Shown here: piece after piece, positions 35,411-42,605 of the stretch
Layout: each line of letters begins with the position of its first letter
Position numbering within the stretch: the first letter of the stretch is position 1
Source of the DNA: Bacteroidales bacterium
GTDB lineage: Bacteria; Bacteroidota; Bacteroidia; Bacteroidales; P3
Reading direction: 5' to 3'
DNA length: 64,000 bases
Assembly (NCBI GenBank): GCA_017962615.1
Contig: JAGCUZ010000013.1
Location: 39,277 to 103,276, forward strand
Translations under genes and position numbers: made by a program
Notes under the pieces: model-generated
Seen by the model: the letters and a program-made list of their open reading frames with translations, nothing else
Told to the model about the DNA's origin: nothing
Database searches by the model: none

Positions 35411-35812
35411 TGAAAGTTGTCCTTGACACCAACTGCTTGCTCCAGATACTTGGCGCAAAAAGCAAGTATGCATTTATATTTGACAAATTCCTTCAAGAGG
35501 AATATGTCCTGTGTGTCTTCCGACATTCTCCTTGAGTATGAAGAGATATTAAAGTTAAAGGCTTCTCCCGTGGCGGCAGACCTGTTTATGAAGGTGATTA
35601 CCCGTTCTCGGAATGTCATTCGCAAGGACCCCTATTACCGATTGGAAATAATCAAGCAGGACAACGACGACAACAAGTTTACGGATTGTGCCTTTGCCTG
35701 TGATGCCGACGTTATCGTCACCAATGATGGCCATTTTGAGGATGCGACGAAGTCGCCATTCCCCGTTTTCAGAGTAGTAAATCTTGACAGCTTTGCCAAT
35801 CTGATGAAATGA
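35407..35812 (+). pseudogene. PIN-domain toxin split by a frameshift
   Basis: From ATG 35407 (or 35410) the frame reads MMKVVLDTNCLLQILGAKSK, the start of a TIGR00305-type PIN ribonuclease with its first catalytic Asp, but ends after 42 residues at 35535. The rest of the domain continues in the next frame: SCVSSDILLEYEEIL, NDDNKFTDCAFACDADVIVT, ND, ending at 35812. The junction lies at about 35510-35520 in the run CTGTGTGTCTTCC. Adding one TG would restore YVLCVSSDILLEYEEI, the expected sequence, so a two-base loss in the TG run is the simplest cause. The toxin is probably inactive unless slippage rescues it; a sequencing error is the main alternative. Confidence 0.82.
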
Positions 35813-35840
35813 TCATCTTGCACAACAAATAAAGAATGTG

Positions 35841-35923
35841 TATATTTTTGGTATGCCACAATCGTACAAACAACTGCACAAACAACTAATAGCAAGATAT
35901 ATACACAGAAATCAAGCATAAAA
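35841..35923 (+). promoter_or_regulatory. promoter and leader repeat, copy 2
   Basis: TATTTTTG (35843-35850) fits the -7 motif. The leader from 35873 matches copy 1 almost base for base over about 50 nt, with one substitution near ACACAGAAATC. Drives the pair at 35942-36498. Confidence 0.65.
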
Positions 35924-35941
35924 CAATACTACTATTATATC

Positions 35942-36226
35942 ATGGAAACAGGAGTCAGGACCAACCACGATATGCACGACACGCTTACTATGCTTCGCCA
36001 AAGGGTTTCATCGCTTGCATCGCAATCAGAAGATGAAGCTTTATTGGCCGATATCGTGGCAATGCTCAACGGAGTAAAGCGGCCATGTACATACACAAAA
36101 GAAGAGTTTGCGGATGTGTTGAGGGAGACTGACGAAGACTTCGGGGCCGGCAAGTTTGTAACACAAGAGGAAATGCGAGCAAAATATGGCTTAAGGAATA
36201 GTACAACAAAATGCAGACGACTTTAG
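35942..36226 (+). CDS. putative antitoxin-type protein
   Basis: A 94-residue, mainly helical acidic protein (TLTMLRQRVSSLASQSEDEA, later GAGKFVTQEEMRAKYGLR). The FVTxEE end resembles small antitoxins that sit upstream of their partner. It overlaps the next gene by 16 bp and has its own copy of the promoter-leader repeat used by the PIN pair. Family not recognised. Confidence 0.6.
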   Translation: METGVRTNHDMHDTLTMLRQRVSSLASQSEDEALLADIVAMLNGVKRPCTYTKEEFADVLRETDEDFGAGKFVTQEEMRAKYGLRNSTTKCRRL

Positions 36227-36498
36227 AGACCAGTACCAAAGACACATTGGCAAACGTATTGCTGATTAATGACCAAGGCATTCTGCTGTCGGTTATCGGA
36301 CAGACATATTTTTTGCCGTACAATCGTGTACCGTGGATGCGCGATGCGTCAATCAACCAGGTGATGAATGTGCGCATGTGCGGTCGCAACGCCATAGAAT
36401 GGCCTGCACTTGACGTTGATTTAGAAATAGACAGTCTGCGCCACCCCGAACGCTATCCGCTCGTCATACGTCGCAACAAGTTCGACAACGTTGTGTAA
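36211..36498 (+). CDS. DUF2442-like protein
   Basis: A 95-residue protein with LLINDQGILLSVIGQTYFLP followed by VPWMRDASINQVMNVRMCGR and IEWPALDVDLEIDSLRHPER, matching my memory of DUF2442 proteins, which pair with small toxin-like partners. Second gene of a coupled two-gene unit. The island thus holds two such units in a row before the cysteine-repeat genes. Confidence 0.7.
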   Translation: MQTTLETSTKDTLANVLLINDQGILLSVIGQTYFLPYNRVPWMRDASINQVMNVRMCGRNAIEWPALDVDLEIDSLRHPERYPLVIRRNKFDNVV

Positions 36499-36504
36499 AT
36501 TATT

Positions 36505-36600
36505 TTTGCAACAATAATCAAAAGTTTCGTATATTTGCGGAATATAGCAATTGAATCATTATCAACACAAACAACTAAAAGTAAAATAGATACAAGAAAA
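36505..36600 (+). promoter_or_regulatory. promoter and leader repeat, copy 3
   Basis: TTTG (36505-36508), 21 bp, then TATATTTG (36530-36537). The upstream half is close to copy 1 (ATTATTTTTGCAACAATAAT versus the same block near 35043), and the leader again has CAACACAAACAACTAAAAGT-like sequence. It is the likely promoter for the operon beginning at 36833. Confidence 0.7.
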
Positions 36601-36675
36601 ATAAAACAATAATATAAAGAATAAAAAAGCATTTAGCTTGTATAAGTAGCACTCGTAAATCTGCAAATTTCACAT

Positions 36676-36736
36676 GTACTACACTTAGAAGCGGAAATGC
36701 TTACGGGAAACCGTGAGCTTTCTATGTTTGTAGTAC
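36676..36736 (+). ncRNA. nested inverted repeat: structured leader or operator
   Basis: Three nested stems pair in order: GTACTACA with TGTAGTAC (outer, 8 bp), TAGAA with TTCTA, and GCTTACGG with CCGTGAGC capped by a GAAA tetraloop. A GNRA-type loop and nested stems suggest an RNA fold, read from the promoter at 36530. The outer right arm also overlaps a -7-like TATGTTTG, so a DNA operator is the alternative. No known RNA family recognised. Confidence 0.5.
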
Positions 36737-36748
36737 AGGTATTGCAGA

Positions 36749-36784
36749 ACCGCGAGTGCAACATGAAGCCCGCGGTACTTTTTT
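36749..36784 (+). terminator. intrinsic terminator or attenuator
   Basis: ACCGCG (36749-36754) pairs with CGCGGT (36771-36776), followed by AC and six T. An alternative pairing TTGC/GCAA (36743-36746 with 36758-36761) would disrupt the left arm, the arrangement expected of an attenuator. It lies between promoter and operon. Confidence 0.6.
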
Positions 36785-36832
36785 ATATCCTTTTTGTAAA
36801 CTACAAGCAACCATTCTCAATCATAAAGAGAA

Positions 36833-38224
36833 ATGAAACCATACCAATATAAATTGACACATGATAGAACCTTTTTTATGAAAGGTTCAACGTGGTACTC
36901 TTTTATATTCTGTGTACTATACCTGTGTTGTCCTGAGCAAATCACTGCTCAAAACGATACCAGGACAGACATACCAGTAAGAGTTTACCGCTGTGCCTTG
37001 TCTGGTCCGAGTAAAAACATTGAAAAGGGGCAAACAGTTGATGTTCACTTTGTCGTAGAAAATTACAGAAAACAGCAATCACCAAAAACCGAGTTCTCTG
37101 TCATTGTTCCTCCTAAGGTTAACATACTATATGGAGAAGAAAAACACACTATTGATCCGCTGCCATATAAAGCCACTCAGGGTGTACTATACAAATTGAA
37201 TATTGACCGTGACTATCAAGCGCCAAGTGTGTCAATAGAAGTATGGATATCGAATGACGAAGGCATCCTTTCACCATGCTATCAAGCCACTATAAGAATC
37301 GGTCAAACCGAACCGTTTGCCAGTGTAACACCTATAACAAAAAGCTCATTAGCCGCTAAGAGCATAACCACTCCCGTTAAGAATACGCCAGACACCGTGG
37401 CCCAATCGCCAATAAAACGTTATATCATTGAGGTTGGCTCAAGCCTTAATGTACGTCAATATCCATCGTCAAATTCGAAGGTGGTTGGAACATTAAACAA
37501 CGGGGATTATATTGAGGTGTTCGATATAAAAGACGGCTGGGCATATATCAAATACAACGAGGCCCACGCTTTTATCTCAGCCAAGTATATCAAGGAAGCA
37601 CCGACACAAAATGTTGTCACAGAGAAAGACACAATCCAGCCTCCAACCCAAACAGTGACGGCGAAAATTGAGACCATCATGGATCCCGGACCCAAACCTG
37701 TTGTTAAGAAATCCAATGGGACTATGGCATTGGTTATAAGCATGGCTGGAGGTTTCACTAATTTATATAGTCCAGAAGCATATAGTCGGGGCAACATTGG
37801 TGGCATGGCGGACATTGGTGTGCGCACTGGTTTTCAGGTCTTGCCCAAAACAATTTATCTGGGTGCTTCCTGTGGGTTTGCCCTACTTGGTAATAGTCAA
37901 TATACATTCCCATACTTTTCCTTGAACGTTACACCCATAGGTGTAATTCACAAACTGTTTAACCATTCATTCAATGGTGAGATTTGTTTCTCCCTTATGA
38001 TGGGCGGGAAAAACATGTATATTTATAGCAACAATTTTAGTCGCGGCTACTATGCAAATCCTGTAGTGGCTTTTTCACTAAAGGAATCCTTGGAGCTATC
38101 TCCTAATTGGAACATTGGGGTATTGTATCTGCATAGCTTTAATAATGTATGTGCCAATCTGCCAATTGGGCTACACCATAGTTCTATTCAAATATTTGCA
38201 TCGTATAAATTAAAAATAAAATGA
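36833..38224 (+). CDS. secreted SH3-domain protein with C-terminal barrel
   Basis: A 463-residue envelope protein. An N-terminal hydrophobic leader (about 18-36) ends near TAQ-ND. Residues about 45-165 form an Ig-like strand domain (VDVHFVVENYRKQQSPKTEF), 200-250 a bacterial SH3 domain (GSSLNVRQYPSSNSKVVGTL, then GWAYIKYNEAHAFISAKYIK), and about 305-463 an outer-membrane-barrel-like region (LVISMAGGFTNLYSPEAYSR, ending SIQIFASYKLKIK). SH3b domains bind peptides or cell wall. Its stop overlaps the start of the first cysteine-repeat gene by 4 bp, so it is made together with the peptide and may be its surface partner. Base composition is AT-rich compared with flanking genes. Confidence 0.8.
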   Translation: MKPYQYKLTHDRTFFMKGSTWYSFIFCVLYLCCPEQITAQNDTRTDIPVRVYRCALSGPSKNIEKGQTVDVHFVVENYRKQQSPKTEFSVIVPPKVNILYGEEKHTIDPLPYKATQGVLYKLNIDRDYQAPSVSIEVWISNDEGILSPCYQATIRIGQTEPFASVTPITKSSLAAKSITTPVKNTPDTVAQSPIKRYIIEVGSSLNVRQYPSSNSKVVGTLNNGDYIEVFDIKDGWAYIKYNEAHAFISAKYIKEAPTQNVVTEKDTIQPPTQTVTAKIETIMDPGPKPVVKKSNGTMALVISMAGGFTNLYSPEAYSRGNIGGMADIGVRTGFQVLPKTIYLGASCGFALLGNSQYTFPYFSLNVTPIGVIHKLFNHSFNGEICFSLMMGGKNMYIYSNNFSRGYYANPVVAFSLKESLELSPNWNIGVLYLHSFNNVCANLPIGLHHSSIQIFASYKLKIK

Positions 38225-39003
38225 GCAGTAAAATTAAAGATGAATATATCGGCAGACGCTTATTCTTCAAGAAAGCGGCAAAAACGGCGATGCCGTTGTT
38301 GGCCGGAATTGCGGTAATACCCTATTTTGTGGCATGTGACAAAGACAAAAGTATTGAAGATGCAATAGAACAAGCCGAAACTGGATGTCTGGATTGTTCA
38401 AATAGTTGTTCTTCTTCCTGTCAGACCACATGCAAGGGATCTGCAGCAGGCAGTGGGTGCTCATATTGCAGCAATGGCTGTACATCATCCTGTAGCGGTG
38501 GATGCGCGTCCAGTTGCACTTCTTCTTGTGGGACATCATGTGGCAGTGGATGTTCTGCCACTTGTAGTGGAAATTGTTCGACATCATGCGGTAGCGGTTG
38601 TTCTTCATCATGCGGTAGCGGTTGTTCGTCAGGGTGTTCCACTTCATGTGGAAGCGGATGTACCGGTGGTTGCAGTAGTGGGTGCTCATCATCATGCGGT
38701 AGCGGTTGTTCGTCAGGGTGTTCTTCTTCCTGCGGAAGTGGATGTTCTGGCAACTGTTCCAGCACTTGTACTACAAATTGTGCCCAAGATTGTTCTTCTG
38801 GCTGTACAAGTTCTTGCGGAACGGCATGCTCTAATTCCACTTGTACTGGTAACTGCACAGGAGGATGCTATGGTGAATGTTCAGGTGCATGTGGACATGG
38901 GTGCGGAGGGGCGTGTTCCAATAGTTGCGGTGGATGCGACAACACTTGTTACGGCAGGTGCGTGGGTGGGTGCTACCACTTGTGCACAAATAAATCTTTC
39001 TAA
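38221..39003 (+). CDS. giant CXXX-repeat Tat lipoprotein precursor
   Basis: A 260-residue protein with 51 cysteines. The leader GRRLFFKKAAKTAMPLLAG is a twin-arginine signal (RRxFFK), followed by a lipobox-like FVAC with Cys39 as probable lipid site. From residue 56 the chain is almost only Cys, Ser, Gly, Thr and a few Asn. Cysteines fall exactly every four residues from Cys83 to Cys203 (31 in a row), then again 208-236 (8) and 239-255 (5). Such CXXX repeats are known targets of radical SAM peptide maturases, encoded downstream at 40396. A 35-bp DNA segment is repeated exactly inside the gene (38605-38639 and 38689-38723), showing growth by internal duplication. Overlaps the SH3 gene by 4 bp. 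Confidence 0.88.
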   Translation: MSSKIKDEYIGRRLFFKKAAKTAMPLLAGIAVIPYFVACDKDKSIEDAIEQAETGCLDCSNSCSSSCQTTCKGSAAGSGCSYCSNGCTSSCSGGCASSCTSSCGTSCGSGCSATCSGNCSTSCGSGCSSSCGSGCSSGCSTSCGSGCTGGCSSGCSSSCGSGCSSGCSSSCGSGCSGNCSSTCTTNCAQDCSSGCTSSCGTACSNSTCTGNCTGGCYGECSGACGHGCGGACSNSCGGCDNTCYGRCVGGCYHLCTNKSF

Positions 39004-39021
39004 ATAACTAAAATAAGGAGT

Positions 39022-39049
39022 AACCCGAAAAGCCGTCAAGTGAGTAGGG
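39022..39049 (+). repeat. 28-bp upstream element, copy 1
   Basis: AACCCGAAAAGCCGTCAAGT and GAGTAGGG lie 26 bp before the second precursor gene. Copy 2 (39504-39531) differs at one base. With the near-identical leader sequences that follow, it marks a duplicated gene cassette. Confidence 0.8.
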
Positions 39050-39074
39050 GCAAACATCTTAAACTTCAATAATT

Positions 39075-39488
39075 ATGGAAGAAAAGAAACAAAACGAAGA
39101 GTTCAAATCACGTAGAGAATTCTTCAAGGAAGCAGCCAAGAAAGCACTGCCCATAATCGGCGCAATAGCACTGGCAAGCTCCACTCTATTATTGTCATCT
39201 TGTGGAGATAGCACCCCTGTTGTGACAAAAGTGGAAACTGTGCAAGAATACAATTCTACGATGGAAGCTGCGGACGAAGCACTAAGTGGGCTAGGTTATA
39301 GTAGTAGTAACGCATTAGCCAATACTAGTTATGAATATGTTCTTTTTGATTCTCATAGACAATGCAATGTCGATGGTGCAAGTGGATATGGGTTCAGAAC
39401 AGAAAAGGACAGTAGAAATGACAAGATAGACAAGTATGATCGATGCATAGCCTGCGGAGAGGATTGGATTAATCATAAAAAAAGATAA
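39075..39488 (+). CDS. Tat lipoprotein paralogue lacking CXXX repeats
   Basis: A 137-residue protein sharing the leader SRREFFKEAAKKALPIIGAI with the next gene, then the lipobox LLSSC (Cys about 43). The body has no repeat: ordinary residues, only three later cysteines (RQC, RCIAC). Either the repeat core was lost and replaced, or this is an accessory exported with the others, for example an immunity or scaffold lipoprotein. The upstream 28-bp element and the leader are shared with the gene at 39554. Confidence 0.8.
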   Translation: MEEKKQNEEFKSRREFFKEAAKKALPIIGAIALASSTLLLSSCGDSTPVVTKVETVQEYNSTMEAADEALSGLGYSSSNALANTSYEYVLFDSHRQCNVDGASGYGFRTEKDSRNDKIDKYDRCIACGEDWINHKKR

Positions 39489-39503
39489 ATACAGTCATGG
39501 AGG

Positions 39504-39531
39504 AACCCGAAAAGCCGTAAAGTGAGTAGGG
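39504..39531 (+). repeat. 28-bp upstream element, copy 2
   Basis: Same as 39022-39049 with one substitution (GTAAAGTG for GTCAAGTG). Located 22 bp before the third precursor gene. Confidence 0.8.
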
Positions 39532-39553
39532 AAAAACATTAATTATCCTTATT

Positions 39554-39889
39554 ATGAAAAAAGAAATTGAAAAAGAGAAGATCCAATCACGTAGAGAATT
39601 CTTCAAGGAAGCAGCCAAGAAAGCACTGCCCGTCATCGGCGCAATAGTACTGACAAGTTCACCGATTATCGCCCAAGCTGCGGAAAAGGCTCCAATGGGA
39701 TGTCAGGGGTCTTGCTATAATTCATGCCAAGGATGTAAGGGTACTTGTGTATCACATTGTGCAGAGAATTGTAGTCGTACTTGTTATGATGGGTGTCGTA
39801 CTACATGCGGTAGTTATTGTACACAGCATTGTTCCGCAGGGTGTGCACATAATTTACGCCAAAGAAAGAAGCTGTACAACCTAAAATGA
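39554..39889 (+). CDS. short CXXX-repeat peptide with Tat leader
   Basis: A 111-residue precursor. The leader contains SRREFFKEAAKKALPVIGAI, nearly identical to the previous gene; the expected cleavage is AQA-A, signal peptidase I type, so this one is not a lipoprotein. The core holds 13 cysteines, CQGSCYNSCQGCKGTC and onward at four-residue spacing except for one CQGC step, with diverse residues between (His, Glu, Arg, Tyr), ending HNLRQRKKLYNLK. Conserved leader with variable core is the pattern of ribosomal-peptide precursors. Confidence 0.85.
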   Translation: MKKEIEKEKIQSRREFFKEAAKKALPVIGAIVLTSSPIIAQAAEKAPMGCQGSCYNSCQGCKGTCVSHCAENCSRTCYDGCRTTCGSYCTQHCSAGCAHNLRQRKKLYNLK

Positions 39890-39978
39890 AACACATCTCA
39901 ATTTATGCAAGGAATTATAAGACAGATGTGTGAAAACCTATACTTTTACTTCAATAATGACTCTAAAATAAACACGGC

Positions 39979-40395
39979 ATGGATAAACAAGAGCTATATT
40001 CGCGGCGGCAGTTTTTTAAAAGAACTGCCAAACAAATACTGCCTGTGATTGGCATACTTAGCTTCCCGACAATAATGTCATCTTGCGAACCCGAAGAAGT
40101 TGCTCCTGACAGATGTTCAACGTGTTATGGAACCTGCATTGGAACAAGTAAGAGTTCATCCTCCTCTAGCGGCAGCAGCTCTACCACATGTGGTTCTTCT
40201 TCATGTAAAGGTAGTTGTAGTAAAGGCTGTCATGGAGACTGTGACGGTTCTTGTGGAGGCGGCTGCTCTGGCGGTTGTGAAGGTGACTGTGACCATACGG
40301 CAACGAATGGTTGTTCGGGAACATGCTATGGAGGTTGTTCGGGGACCTGCCGTTCAGGATGTTATGGACGTTGCTATCATTCCAACTACAGTTAA
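39979..40395 (+). CDS. CXXX-repeat Tat lipoprotein precursor
   Basis: A 138-residue precursor. Leader YSRRQFFKRTAKQILPVIGI (twin-arginine), lipobox IMSSC (Cys about 36). A Ser-rich spacer (residues about 57-68) separates a first Cys cluster from the main repeat TCGSSSCKGSCSKGCHGDC and later CSGTCYGGCSGTCRSGCYGR, mostly with four-residue spacing. Gly and acidic residues are more frequent than in the giant precursor. The stop is immediately followed by the radical SAM start codon at 40396. Confidence 0.86.
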   Translation: MDKQELYSRRQFFKRTAKQILPVIGILSFPTIMSSCEPEEVAPDRCSTCYGTCIGTSKSSSSSSGSSSTTCGSSSCKGSCSKGCHGDCDGSCGGGCSGGCEGDCDHTATNGCSGTCYGGCSGTCRSGCYGRCYHSNYS

Positions 40396-41661
40396 ATGAA
40401 AGCGAAAATGGATTTATATAAAATTAAAGATAATGAACCAGCTTGGCAGTCTGGCATGTCCAAGAACATTACGTTCATTGTCACCAAGGACTGCCAGCTG
40501 GCTTGCAAGTATTGCTATCTTGTGGGGAAGAATGTGAAGGAACGGATGTCGTGGGAGACAGCGAAGACGTTCGTCGACTATGTGTTGGAGCATGAGGATG
40601 AGTTCCGCGAGGAGAGCGTGGTATGGGATTTCATAGGCGGTGAGCCGTTTCTTGAGATTGAGCTTATCGACAAGATATGCGACTACTTAAAGTTGCGTAT
40701 GTTCGAGTTGAACCACCATTGGTTCAACTCCTACCGCTTCTCCTTCTCGACTAACGGCATCAACTACCACACGTCAGAGGTGCAGAGCTTCATCAAGAAG
40801 AACCGCGAACACATCTCCATCGGCATCACCATCGACGGCACAGAGAAGAAGCACGACCTAAACCGAGTATGGAAACAGCCCACAGCGGATGCTAACGGAC
40901 TTACTCAACCCTCGGAACGCGGCTCGTACAAGGACGTGGTGAAGAACATACCACTATGGCTCTCACAATTCCCCGACGCTGGAACGAAGGTGACCATAAG
41001 TAGTGCCGATATACCATATATAAAGGAGAGCGTGCTGCACCTCTACAGTCTTGGCATACATCAGGTAAACATCAACGTGGTGTTTGAAGATGTGTGGCAG
41101 GAGGGTGACGACGCACGCTTCGAAGAGCAACTTATGGAACTGGCGGATGCCATCATCGACGGTGGCTGGTATCAGGACTATGCCTGCTCGTTCTTCAGCG
41201 AACACATCGGCAAGTCCCTCGACCCAGAGCGCGACAACCAGAACTGGTGTGGTGCCGGCCGGATGCTCTCGGTAGACGCCGCAGGCAACCTATATCCCTG
41301 CACGCGCTTCGCGCAGTACTCGCTGCGCAGCAAGAAGGCTCTAATCATTGGCAACATCAAGGACGGCATCAACGAGAACCTGCTTAGGCCTTTCTTGACA
41401 CTTGACCGCATCACGCAGAGTCCGCAGAAATGCCTTGACTGCGAGGTTGCAAGCGGCTGTGCCTGGTGTCAGGGAGAGAACTACGATGCTGCACAGACCA
41501 ACACCATCTATGAGCGTAGCACCGCCATCTGCCTGATGCACAAGGCCCGTGTGAGAGCCAATAACTACTACTGGAACAAGTTGTACCGCAAGTTGGAACT
41601 GGAGGGACGCAGAGAAGAGTTCGAGAAGAATGAGCGTGATGTCAAACCCGAAATATGTTAA
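40396..41661 (+). CDS. radical SAM/SPASM peptide maturase for CXXX repeats
   Basis: A 421-residue radical SAM enzyme. The 4Fe-4S site binding SAM is Cys33-X3-Cys37-X2-Cys40 in TKDCQLACKYCYL; the GGEP motif follows as FIGGEPFLEIE. The C-terminal SPASM-type region has further cysteines (NWCGAGRML, LYPCTRF, KCLDCEVASGCAWCQ, AICL) for auxiliary clusters. From memory it matches the family named radical SAM peptide maturase, CXXX-repeat target. These enzymes usually form sulfur-to-carbon (thioether) links from Cys to nearby residues. It abuts the third CXXX precursor and overlaps the next gene by 32 bp. Confidence 0.88.
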   Translation: MKAKMDLYKIKDNEPAWQSGMSKNITFIVTKDCQLACKYCYLVGKNVKERMSWETAKTFVDYVLEHEDEFREESVVWDFIGGEPFLEIELIDKICDYLKLRMFELNHHWFNSYRFSFSTNGINYHTSEVQSFIKKNREHISIGITIDGTEKKHDLNRVWKQPTADANGLTQPSERGSYKDVVKNIPLWLSQFPDAGTKVTISSADIPYIKESVLHLYSLGIHQVNINVVFEDVWQEGDDARFEEQLMELADAIIDGGWYQDYACSFFSEHIGKSLDPERDNQNWCGAGRMLSVDAAGNLYPCTRFAQYSLRSKKALIIGNIKDGINENLLRPFLTLDRITQSPQKCLDCEVASGCAWCQGENYDAAQTNTIYERSTAICLMHKARVRANNYYWNKLYRKLELEGRREEFEKNERDVKPEIC

Positions 41662-42583
41662 GGCCATGATGCAATATCTTGTTATATTACTCGACGACTC
41701 ATCGGTGAGCTACTGTCACTGCGACAATCCTCACAAAGAGCACCACCTCATCGGTCTTGACGACCTAAGGGCTGGCATACTCTACGCCATGAAGCAGAAC
41801 TTGATGATACAGTTTGTATACCCCGACTACGAGTTGCCTCAGGAGTATCTGGATGTGATTGACACCATTGACCATCACGACATAGTACCGCACCCGATGA
41901 AAGGCGACGTCGTGGTTGCCAAAGACTTGGAGACGCTGACATCAATGCAGGCCGATGCGGTTGCCGTGCTACGCATAGGCAAAGCCGAACTGTTTGCCAG
42001 CGGCGAAGCCATAGCCGCCATATTGCCCAAAGTGCAGCGACTCAACATCGTAATTACCGACATAGATACCTTCACCGACGACGACCTGAAACAGTACAAC
42101 TCACTGCTGTCACGCCTAAACGAGGTGCTGAAAGAGGAATACCTGACCGGGCATACGCCACAGCTCAACCTGCTGACCGACCGCATGATGCTCACCAAGC
42201 CCAACCACTGCAACGCAGGAGTGGAGAACATCACGTTGGCGCCCAACGGAAGGTATTACTTCTGTCCGGCATTCTACTACAGCAACCCCGACGACAGCAT
42301 CGACCCTCAGGCCATCCCCAACCAGCAACTGCTACGACTCGACCATGCGCCGCTGTGCCGTCATTGCGACGCTTACCACTGCCGCCGCTGCGTGTGGCTC
42401 AACCGCAAGACTACGCTGGAGGTAAACACACCAAGCCACGAGCAGTGTGTTGCAGCACACACAGAGCGCAACGCCGCGCGACAGTTGCTGGAAGCAATAC
42501 GCCAGAAGGCCACCTTCATGCCTGAAGTGGAAATCAAAGAAATCAACTATCTGGATCCATTTGATGTTCGCAAAGAATGGTAG
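41630..42583 (+). CDS. CXXX-repeat maturase partner, SPASM-like without radical SAM motif
   Basis: A 317-residue protein. It has no CX3CX2C; the N-terminal half (YLVILLDDSSVSYCHC, AGILYAMKQNLMIQFVYPDY) resembles a degenerate partial TIM barrel. The C-terminal half has a SPASM-like cysteine set: HCNAGVENITLAPNGRYYFC, APLCRHCDAYHCRRCVW and EQC. I believe it corresponds to the family called CXXX repeat peptide maturase. Probably a partner or substrate-binding subunit of the radical SAM enzyme, by analogy with split maturases. It starts inside the preceding gene; an alternative ATG is at 41639. Confidence 0.8.
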   Translation: MSVMSNPKYVKAMMQYLVILLDDSSVSYCHCDNPHKEHHLIGLDDLRAGILYAMKQNLMIQFVYPDYELPQEYLDVIDTIDHHDIVPHPMKGDVVVAKDLETLTSMQADAVAVLRIGKAELFASGEAIAAILPKVQRLNIVITDIDTFTDDDLKQYNSLLSRLNEVLKEEYLTGHTPQLNLLTDRMMLTKPNHCNAGVENITLAPNGRYYFCPAFYYSNPDDSIDPQAIPNQQLLRLDHAPLCRHCDAYHCRRCVWLNRKTTLEVNTPSHEQCVAAHTERNAARQLLEAIRQKATFMPEVEIKEINYLDPFDVRKEW

Positions 42584-42605
42584 AACCATCAAAACCCTCA
42601 TTGCA

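Larger units (their letters stand above)
36499..36832. other. regulatory gap before the cysteine-repeat operon
   Basis: 334 bp without a gene. It contains promoter-leader copy 3, an extended inverted-repeat structure (36676-36736), a second possible -7 motif TATGTTTG (36723-36730) and a terminator-like hairpin (36749-36784), followed by 48 bp to the first operon gene. Confidence 0.65.

Noticed and set aside
38453-39007. Val/Ala-rich frame inside the giant Cys-repeat gene
   Set aside because: Out-of-frame reading of the TGT/TGC repeat; the Cys frame has leader, lipobox and start overlap.
38221-40395. Possible CRISPR array or DNA repeat region
   Set aside because: The repetition follows codons of Cys-X-X-X cores, with no constant repeat or spacer length.
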